A stretch of 5,098 bases of DNA. Origin: Planctomycetota bacterium (GTDB taxonomy: Bacteria; Planctomycetota; Phycisphaerae; WQYP01). The DNA is taken from assembly GCA_021838985.1 (NCBI GenBank), contig JAKCCC010000193.1, forward strand, positions 1 through 5,098. The letters run 5' to 3'. Shown piece by piece: positions 1-5,098 of this stretch; the stretch's first letter is position 1; every line of letters begins with the position of its first letter. A program made the translations under genes and the position numbers. Below the pieces are notes generated by a model. It saw only the letters and a program-made list of their open reading frames with translations. It searched no databases and was not told the origin of the DNA.

Positions 1-469
1 TAAAGGCATGGATATGCAGGCCGGGGAACTTTTCACGAATGCCGCGTAACAGCTCTTCATAATATTCGATGGGCAGGGCTGGGTTCATCCCCCCCTGCAT
101 CAAAATCTGGGTGCCGCCGAGCTTGACCAATTCCGCGATTTTCGCATAAATCTGCTCAGAGGAGAGAGTATAGGCGTCGGCGGCGGTGGGATCATTGCGT
201 TTAAAGGCGCAGAAGGTGCAACGCGCGGTGCAAAGGTTCGTGTAGTTAATGTTGCGGTCGATCACGTAGGTGCGATAATCTTCGGGATGAAGCCGTTGGC
301 CCACAGCGCCGGCCCAATGGCCAAGAGAAAGCAGGTCGGCTTGGGCGTATAGCTCCAGGAATTGCGCGTCCGTGAGGCGGCTGCGGCCGGCAATGACCGC
401 GGCCAAGTCAAAAGTGGGGCGGTAAGGCGCATGGGCGGGGGCCGCAAACATGGCATGATCGAAGATCAT
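1..469 (-). CDS. mqnC: Dehypoxanthine futalosine cyclase MqnC (radical SAM), N-terminal part, cut by the window edge
   Basis: This is the first 156 codons of a minus-strand gene that runs off the left edge. Family knowledge: MqnC is a cytoplasmic radical SAM enzyme that cyclises dehypoxanthine futalosine to its cyclic form in the futalosine pathway to menaquinone. Seen here: the 4Fe-4S motif C80-x3-C84-x2-C87 in the context YTNLCTARCTFCAFKR, then the glycine-rich stretch GGTQILMQGGMNPALPIEYY (about residues 114-133) and the end of the visible part, KFPGLHIHAF. The CTFCAF and LMQGG-NP signatures fit MqnC better than its relatives MqnE or CofH/FbiC. Family members are usually about 350-380 residues, so more than half is missing. 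ATG 469 is chosen because an in-frame TAA lies upstream. The preceding ribosome site is weak (AGG in GGACAGGCCT), and an in-frame TTG four codons upstream is an alternative. It is transcribed divergently from the AsmA-like gene. Confidence 0.88.
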   Translation of the reverse strand, partial: MIFDHAMFAAPAHAPYRPTFDLAAVIAGRSRLTDAQFLELYAQADLLSLGHWAGAVGQRLHPEDYRTYVIDRNINYTNLCTARCTFCAFKRNDPTAADAYTLSSEQIYAKIAELVKLGGTQILMQGGMNPALPIEYYEELLRGIREKFPGLHIHAF

Positions 470-477
470 AGGCCTGT

Positions 478-498
478 CCAATATAATGGATATATTGG
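478..498. promoter_or_regulatory. Palindromic divergent promoter/operator candidate between mqnC and the AsmA-like gene
   Basis: Two perfect 8-base arms, CCAATATA (478-485) and TATATTGG (491-498), flank a 5-base spacer. Each arm gives TATATT when read outward (plus strand 491-496; minus strand 485-480), so the two genes may have mirror-image -10 elements. A consensus TATAAT also lies on the plus strand at 482-487. No convincing -35 TTGACA is visible at 16-18 bases from any of these hexamers. The palindrome could instead, or also, bind a dimeric regulator. That it is the promoter region is well supported by position; the exact elements are inference. Confidence 0.5.
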
Positions 499-513
499 CT
501 CGAAGCGAGCGTT

Positions 514-518
514 AGGAA
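514..518 (+). promoter_or_regulatory. Shine-Dalgarno AGGAA that decides the start of the AsmA-like gene
   Basis: AGGAA sits 8 bases before ATG 527, an ideal distance. The open frame extends 55 codons further upstream to TTG 362, but this site and the antisense overlap of that extension with mqnC make 527 the likely start. Confidence 0.75.
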
Positions 519-526
519 CCTGGACA

Positions 527-3500
527 ATGGTGGAACACAATGTTTGGAGCGGCGCGACGGTTCAACCCCCGGCGCCGCGGGGCCCTCAACGGCGTCGGCG
601 GCGCTGGGTGTGGGGACTGCTGATTGTCGCCGCCGTGATTATCCTGCTGGTCCTGGCCTTACCGAGCCTGCTGTGCACCGGGCCAGGCGTGCGGCTGATC
701 GAGTCGCAAATAAATTCGCGCATCCGCGGCAAGGCCTCAATCGGCGAGCTTTCGTTGGGATGGTTCGCGCCGGCTCAGGTCGGTGATCTGACGCTCCGAG
801 ACCCGAATGGGGCGGTGGTGCTCGACGGCATGAATGTCACTACCCACCTGAGTCTGTGGCGGGTGCTGACCAATCACGCGCAGCTTGGAACCATCACCAT
901 CGCGGTTCGCCGAGTGCGTCTGACCGCCTCCAAGGCGGGCCAGCTAAATCTGGCGATGGCGCTCGCCAGCCGGGCGGCGACCCCTGGCGCTCCGGCAGCG
1001 CCCGCGGCGAAGCCCGAGCCACGTTCCACCGTGGCCACGCAGCCGCAATTACTGCCGCCTTTGGCCGTGGGATTGGATTGCCAAATAAAGCGGCTTTCCT
1101 GGTCCGGGCCGGGGGTGCCGACACTGCAGGCTCGAAATCTTAACCTCTCTACCGTGTTCAATACCGCTGGGGAACCGGTGCGGCTGCTGTTCAAAAGCCA
1201 AGTACAGGTGGCAAAAGAGGCGCCAACCCGGGTTCGCGCCAGTGCTGACCTGACGATTTTCCGGCAACGGCGTTTACTGCCGCCGGCGGAAATGGCGGGG
1301 CACCTACGCCTTCACGTGCGCCATTTCGATTTAGGGGCGGTGGATACGATTTTAGCGTCGCTGGGCCGGCGTCTGCGCCTGCAGGGGATGTTAAGTATGC
1401 ACCTGGTCCTGACCAAGACCGGCGGCAGACGTACCCGCGCTGTCGTGCGGGGAATGCCGCCTGCGGTAAGCGGCCCGGTGTCCGCCGGCAGCATCCAGGG
1501 CCAGGTGACGGTGCAGGGATTGGTTCTCGGCGGACCGATGCTACATGGGGATACGCCGCATTTCGGCAAGGTCAACATTCCGCTGAATGTGTCCTGGAAC
1601 GCGGGACGATTCCTGGTTTCATCCTTTGCGGTGAACAGCGGTTTAGGGACGGTTAGCGTCCACGGCGCGGGCGATATCGCGGCACTTCAGAGGGTGCTGC
1701 AGCATCGTCCCGCTGGAGCTGCCCAGGCCAAATTGCAAATCCGAGCTGACACGCAACTGGCCCGGTTGTTTCAGCAGTTACCGCACCATCTGAAAGTGCC
1801 TTTCGGAATGAAGTTCCGGGGAGGACAGGCACAAATGGCGGCGAATTTCACCCTCGGTCCGGACGCGGGTGGCCGTGCTTCGGCGGCCCTGTCCCACGCG
1901 CCACCGGCTGGGGGCGCCACCAGACTGCCAGCGGTCGCGGGCCAGGTTCATTTTTCCCTGCGGGCGTTGCAGTGGAATAGTGCCGGAGAGCGTGTGCCGC
2001 GTATTGCCAACGCCCGGGGGAGTCTTGCCTTCGCCACCACCGGCCAACCGATGGGTGTGGATATCGGATTGACCGTGACCCACGGCGTGCATCCCGCGGC
2101 GTCGCTTTTGCTGCGCGGGACGCTGAACATTTTCCACCAGCGGCGGGTATTGCCCTTCAATCGATTCACCGGCGCCGTGCATCTGGAGGTCCATCAATTG
2201 AATCTGCGTTACCCGCAGACGTTGCTGGCGGGCCGCCAGATGCCGCTGACGGCGGACGGTGTGTTGAATGGTACGGTCGATTTGGAGGCGCGGCAGGCCG
2301 GGGCGGGGTCGATCCGGGGGCAACTGCAAATCGATGGCTTGGCCTGCCACGGATCGCTGTTGAAATCCGATCGGCCCCAATTCGGGCGGTTGGTGCTGCC
2401 GATCGACGTGGCCTGGCAGGGGGAACAGCTACACATACATCGGCTGGGATTGGAAAGCCCGATGTTTCGTCTTCTGGCCAGCGGTTCAACCAATCTTTCG
2501 AGCCTGCGCGCAATGGGGAACTCTGGCGCCAATTGGGGCGGCGGAAACTTGCGGTTTTCATCCCGTTGTAACCTCGGTCTTGCGGCGGCGAATTTCCCAC
2601 AGACGCTGGGATTGGCGGCTCACGGACTAAATTTAGCCGCTGGCACCTTGCTCCTTTCCGGGCGGCTGGATAATCATGGCGTTCAATCCAACGGCGCGGT
2701 GCAGCTGGCGCTTTCGGACGTGACAGGAACTTACCAGAAGCGAAAATTCCAGCTGAACCCGGTGTGGGTACAGGTGAGTGTACAACGCAACGGCAAGGCC
2801 TGGAAGATCAGGGAGGGCGACTTGAAGCAGGCGACACAGCCCAGCGCGACATCGCCGGTTTCAACCCAGCTGGCGCTGCATCTGGCGGCCGGGGCGGGAA
2901 CGACCCCGGCGTACACGTTGCGCCTGGATGCCGCGCTGGCCCGGCTTTACGCGGAGGCTGCGCCGTTGGTGAACGGGCAGGGACGATCTATTTCCGGTGC
3001 TCTGCATCTGACGCTGGCGATGGCGCAGCCGTCGGCCTCGCGTCTGACGTATCAAACCCGAGTGGCGCTTCAAAACCTGGCGGTGGCGCTCGCCGCCCAA
3101 GGCCCGCCGATCCGCCAGAGCCGCGTACTTCTGGAAAGCCGCGGGACGATTCGCGCTCCGCACCATCATCTGCAATCGGTACACGCCAAGTTTTCGCTGC
3201 GCACCGCGGAGTTGGACATATCCCATGGAGCCATTGCGCTGCAGACCAAACCTACCGGTGCGCTGTCCACCGTCGCGGTGCAACTGAATGTGGCGCGGGC
3301 CTCGTTGGCGGCGCTAAGCCGACTGCTGGCACCCTATATCCCGGCGTTGCGGCGGTATCGTCTTAGCGGGACCATCAGTGGGTCCAGCGTTATGGCGTCG
3401 GCCACGCCCCGCCAGATGAGCCTTTCCCGATGCCATCTGGTGCTGAATCGGCTGGGGTTGGCCACCGCAACGGCGCGTTTTCAGGAACCGAAATTAACGC

Positions 3501-4969
3501 TTGATCTGGCCGGCTCCGCACGCACCGCAGGGGCCTTTCAAGCAACGCTTAAGCATTTTTCCCTGCAGACCGCTGACGGGGCGGCGGGCGTGCAGCTGCC
3601 CCGAGCCGTTTCGGTAGCCGAAGCCAAGCCCGGGGAGCTGGCTCTGGCCTGTCCGTCCGTCCAAATCAACAGCAATCTGCTCCGGCTGGAGCCTTTGCTG
3701 ATCACGTTCGGCGTCATGAAAGCCGGAGAAAAACTGCAGGGTCAGTTGCATCTCACCGGCCAAGTGCAGAGCCACGGAAAGCAAATTAATCTCGGCGTGC
3801 AGACCACGGTTCAGAAGTATCAGTTGACCAGCCCCAAAGCCGCGCTGACCCTGCCGCCGACGAATATTGCGGCGAATGTGCAAGGGCGCTGGGACCGGGT
3901 CCGCCAAACCTTCAGCGCCACGCAGACTTGCAGCGTATCGGAAACCGCCGTCCAGGGCGGAGGTTCAGACCAGGTGGTGTTGGCGAAAGGGTCCGTGCTT
4001 TCGCTGACGCCGGCCGCTCCAGAAAATATTCACCTGCAGGTGGCGTACGACCTGGCGCGGCTGGAGAGTCTGTTACAGCCATTGTTGCCGAAGGGGCTGG
4101 CCATGGCCGGCCGCCACCGCATGAACCTGGCGATTACCGGCCGGCTGGGCCCAGGCCCCGGGCTTAAAAAGTTTCGCAATTTAACGCTGGCGCCCGCGAA
4201 TTTTACCTTCGATAATATAACGATGGATGGAGTTAAGCTGGGGCCGGGGACCATTCGTTTCCAACAACAAGGCGGCATCCTGACCCTGTTGCCCAGCAGC
4301 ATTCCCGCCAATCAGGGTCAACTTAATCTGGCGGGCCAAGTGAATCTGAACCGGCCGGTGCCGATTTTCAGCCTGCGTGCGCCCCTGCCGGTGGCTGAAA
4401 ATATCCAGTTGAATGGTAAATTGGGCGGCACGCTGCTGCGTTTTATCCCTTTGACCTGGGGCACACCGAGCCATGAGGTGCAGGTGGAAGGCGTGCTGAA
4501 CATGACGCTTCAGAACGCGCATATTCCGTTGCAATCCCAGGCGCTGCAACAAACGGGCACACTGGCGGGGACCTTCAGCATAACGCATCTGACCACCAAT
4601 TCGCCGCTGTACGGCCTGATTGGTAATCTCGTGCAGCCGCTCGGCACGCTCAACGGCTCGAACCTGCAAATGCGGGACAGCGGCATCCGGAAGACCTCGT
4701 TTCATCTGGCGCATGGCAAACTGTACTACCAGAACCTGAATGTACTCATGGCTTCGTACGGCATGGATTTTTCGGGGTGGGTGGCGATGAACCGCCAGTT
4801 GAACGTGCAGGTGGGCGTCAGCGGCCAGGGCCTTACGCTGCCGATTCCCCTGGCGATCTCCGGCACGACGGATAAGCCCAAGGTGCATCTAAGCGGCAAA
4901 CCGCTGAAAAATATCGGTCGCACCCTCAAACAGTTGCCGAATTTTTTAGGTCGCATCCTGGGGCATTAG
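527..4969 (+). CDS. Giant AsmA/TamB-like membrane-anchored envelope protein (1480 residues)
   Basis: Family knowledge: AsmA-like proteins are anchored in the inner membrane, extend into the periplasm as long beta-rich grooves, and are linked to phospholipid transport and outer-membrane assembly. Seen here: R22-R26 followed by one hydrophobic helix (about 27-50), giving an N-in anchor. Residues 51-125 carry the typical first module (IESQINSRIRGKASIGELSL, then LTLRDPNG). A Pro/Ala-rich linker follows at about 151-178. Residues 176-455 and 467-727 are duplicated copies, and amphipathic strand repeats continue to about 1200. The end (about 1220-1460) resembles the AsmA C-terminal region, with GKLYYQNLNVLMASYGMDFS and then LPIPLAISGTTDKPKV, matching the family pattern LPL-x-V/I-x-GT-x-x-x-P-K-V. 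No enzyme motifs or outer-membrane barrel are visible. Start 527 has AGGAA 8 bases upstream; the stop is TAG. It appears to be a single-gene unit, divergent from mqnC. The exact subfamily (AsmA, YhdP, TamB, DUF-type) and the cargo are unknown. Confidence 0.85.
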   Translation: MVEHNVWSGATVQPPAPRGPQRRRRRWVWGLLIVAAVIILLVLALPSLLCTGPGVRLIESQINSRIRGKASIGELSLGWFAPAQVGDLTLRDPNGAVVLDGMNVTTHLSLWRVLTNHAQLGTITIAVRRVRLTASKAGQLNLAMALASRAATPGAPAAPAAKPEPRSTVATQPQLLPPLAVGLDCQIKRLSWSGPGVPTLQARNLNLSTVFNTAGEPVRLLFKSQVQVAKEAPTRVRASADLTIFRQRRLLPPAEMAGHLRLHVRHFDLGAVDTILASLGRRLRLQGMLSMHLVLTKTGGRRTRAVVRGMPPAVSGPVSAGSIQGQVTVQGLVLGGPMLHGDTPHFGKVNIPLNVSWNAGRFLVSSFAVNSGLGTVSVHGAGDIAALQRVLQHRPAGAAQAKLQIRADTQLARLFQQLPHHLKVPFGMKFRGGQAQMAANFTLGPDAGGRASAALSHAPPAGGATRLPAVAGQVHFSLRALQWNSAGERVPRIANARGSLAFATTGQPMGVDIGLTVTHGVHPAASLLLRGTLNIFHQRRVLPFNRFTGAVHLEVHQLNLRYPQTLLAGRQMPLTADGVLNGTVDLEARQAGAGSIRGQLQIDGLACHGSLLKSDRPQFGRLVLPIDVAWQGEQLHIHRLGLESPMFRLLASGSTNLSSLRAMGNSGANWGGGNLRFSSRCNLGLAAANFPQTLGLAAHGLNLAAGTLLLSGRLDNHGVQSNGAVQLALSDVTGTYQKRKFQLNPVWVQVSVQRNGKAWKIREGDLKQATQPSATSPVSTQLALHLAAGAGTTPAYTLRLDAALARLYAEAAPLVNGQGRSISGALHLTLAMAQPSASRLTYQTRVALQNLAVALAAQGPPIRQSRVLLESRGTIRAPHHHLQSVHAKFSLRTAELDISHGAIALQTKPTGALSTVAVQLNVARASLAALSRLLAPYIPALRRYRLSGTISGSSVMASATPRQMSLSRCHLVLNRLGLATATARFQEPKLTLDLAGSARTAGAFQATLKHFSLQTADGAAGVQLPRAVSVAEAKPGELALACPSVQINSNLLRLEPLLITFGVMKAGEKLQGQLHLTGQVQSHGKQINLGVQTTVQKYQLTSPKAALTLPPTNIAANVQGRWDRVRQTFSATQTCSVSETAVQGGGSDQVVLAKGSVLSLTPAAPENIHLQVAYDLARLESLLQPLLPKGLAMAGRHRMNLAITGRLGPGPGLKKFRNLTLAPANFTFDNITMDGVKLGPGTIRFQQQGGILTLLPSSIPANQGQLNLAGQVNLNRPVPIFSLRAPLPVAENIQLNGKLGGTLLRFIPLTWGTPSHEVQVEGVLNMTLQNAHIPLQSQALQQTGTLAGTFSITHLTTNSPLYGLIGNLVQPLGTLNGSNLQMRDSGIRKTSFHLAHGKLYYQNLNVLMASYGMDFSGWVAMNRQLNVQVGVSGQGLTLPIPLAISGTTDKPKVHLSGKPLKNIGRTLKQLPNFLGRILGH
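1052..1891 (+). repeat. Internal protein duplication, copy A (residues 176-455)
   Basis: This is the first copy of a repeated unit inside the AsmA-like protein. Residues 176-269 align without gaps to copy B at an offset of 291 (for example IFRQRRLLP with IFHQRRVLP). From S322 the offset is 273, which implies about 18 extra residues in this copy. SIQGQ...HFGKVNIPLNVSW aligns with SIRGQ...QFGRLVLPIDVAW. The last part (about 401-455) aligns more weakly at offset 272. Confidence 0.75.
1925..2707 (+). repeat. Internal protein duplication, copy B (residues 467-727)
   Basis: This is the second copy of the unit, starting at LPAVAGQ and running through IFHQRRVLP (535-543), VHLEVHQLNL (551-560), SIRGQLQIDGL (595-605) and RLVLPIDVAW (621-630) to about residue 727. 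The two copies follow each other almost directly, with about 11 residues between them. Similarity is clear in protein but diverged in DNA: over the 30 bases coding the best block, starting near 1253 and 2126, I count 21 matches by eye. The duplication is therefore old. Confidence 0.72.
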
Positions 4970-5005
4970 CCCGAATGTTTCACCACAGAGAACCCAGCGC
5001 GGCCG

Positions 5006-5090
5006 CGCCGCAACCAAAATATATAGCCCCCGGCATAGGTCACCAAAGGCGACTCTGCGACGCGGGGGCTATATATTTTGGTTGCCGGCG
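5006..5090. repeat. Long inverted repeat / hairpin downstream of the AsmA-like gene
   Basis: Left arm 5010-5032 and right arm 5063-5085 are perfect reverse complements over 23 bases. Skipping C5086 adds four more pairs (5006-5009 with 5087-5090). The loop is 30 bases and itself holds a weak hairpin, GTCACC-AAA-GGCGAC (5039-5053). Read either way, the inner part is a GC stem (GCCCCCG / CGGGGGC) followed by TATATATTTT. That is the layout of a bidirectional intrinsic terminator, though the loop is long and the T-run is broken by A. A MITE or REP-like dispersed element is the main alternative. Confidence 0.8.
5026..5079 (+). terminator. Possible intrinsic terminator of the AsmA-like gene
   Basis: The GC-rich inner stem (5026-5032 with 5063-5069) is followed by TATATATTTT (5070-5079), starting about 56 bases after the stop codon. 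No other terminator-like structure is seen between 4970 and 5005. The assignment is uncertain because the loop is long and the U-tract is interrupted. Confidence 0.4.
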
Positions 5091-5098
5091 TAGTTTAG

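Noticed and set aside
262..456. Minus-strand open frame of 64 codons
   Set aside because: It is an out-of-frame shadow of mqnC, whose correct frame shows the Cys motif and starts at 469.
362..526. N-terminal extension of the AsmA-like frame by 55 codons back to TTG 362
   Set aside because: It lies mostly antisense to the conserved start of mqnC and gives a sequence unlike any AsmA N-terminus. ATG 527 has a well-spaced AGGAA and places the basic stretch and membrane helix near the N-terminus.
662..676. Possible lipobox ending at C50 (PSLLC)
   Set aside because: The positions before Cys are Ser-Leu-Leu, lacking the small residue (Gly/Ala) required at -1. The segment reads better as the end of a membrane anchor.
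1778..2380. Minus-strand open frame of 200 codons inside the AsmA-like gene
   Set aside because: It is rich in Arg, Gln and His with no recognisable motif, and is typical of antisense open frames in GC-rich genes. The plus strand here encodes the clear internal repeat.
2764..3366. Plus-strand open frame of 200 codons in another frame
   Set aside because: It is Gly/Ala/Arg-rich with low complexity, no ribosome site was identified, and it is fully contained in the AsmA-like gene.
4181..4888. Minus-strand open frame of 235 codons inside the AsmA-like gene
   Set aside because: Its composition is dominated by Arg, Gln, His and Ala and it has no domain pattern. It is opposite the conserved C-terminal region of the AsmA-like protein.
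4997..5008. 12-base palindrome GCGCGGCCGCGC
   Set aside because: A pure G/C palindrome of this length is expected by chance in GC-rich DNA and has no clear role here.
5049..5061. Direct repeat GCGAC-TCT-GCGAC in the hairpin loop
   Set aside because: Two 5-base copies are too short to support a repeat array or binding site.
5010..5090. Integron attC site
   Set aside because: Although there is a long imperfect palindrome with GCAAC and GTTGC, the right core does not fit GTTRRRY, and no integrase or cassette structure is visible.

Overview
The window holds two protein-coding genes facing away from each other, a 57-base divergent control region between their starts, and a short non-coding tail with a striking inverted repeat. 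GC content is high. The left gene belongs to the futalosine route to menaquinone, and the right gene is a giant AsmA-like envelope protein with one N-terminal membrane anchor. Together they suggest a diderm bacterium that uses the futalosine pathway. A planctomycete or another PVC member, or an acidobacterium-like lineage, would fit, but this is inference and I cannot name the organism.

Layout. Positions 1-469 (minus strand) are the first 156 codons of a radical SAM enzyme, most likely MqnC (dehypoxanthine futalosine cyclase), cut by the left window edge. Positions 470-526 are the shared intergenic region. It contains an A/T-rich palindrome (478-498) whose two arms each carry a TATATT -10-like hexamer, one per direction, then a small hairpin (498-510) and a Shine-Dalgarno AGGAA (514-518). 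Positions 527-4969 (plus strand) encode a 1480-residue AsmA/TamB-like protein. The reading frame stays open back to a TTG at 362, but that extension is antisense to mqnC, and the ribosome binding site supports ATG 527.

The large protein has a basic N-terminus, one transmembrane helix, an AsmA-type first repeat, a Pro/Ala-rich linker, a clear internal duplication of about 260-280 residues (176-455 against 467-727), more beta-rich repeats, and an AsmA-like C-terminal region. Proteins of this group are thought to form long beta-rich grooves that carry or organise lipids between membranes. There is no operon here and no obvious functional link to menaquinone beyond the membrane setting.

Positions 4970-5098 are non-coding. 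They contain a 23-bp perfect inverted repeat (extendable to 27 bp with one bulge) around a 30-base loop. It could be a bidirectional terminator for the AsmA-like gene or a dispersed, MITE/REP-like repeat. The last 15 bases resemble the 5' end of a tRNA gene running off the window. No CRISPR array, complete mobile element or unambiguous novel system was found. The best leads are the internal duplication, the symmetric divergent promoter and the terminal inverted repeat.
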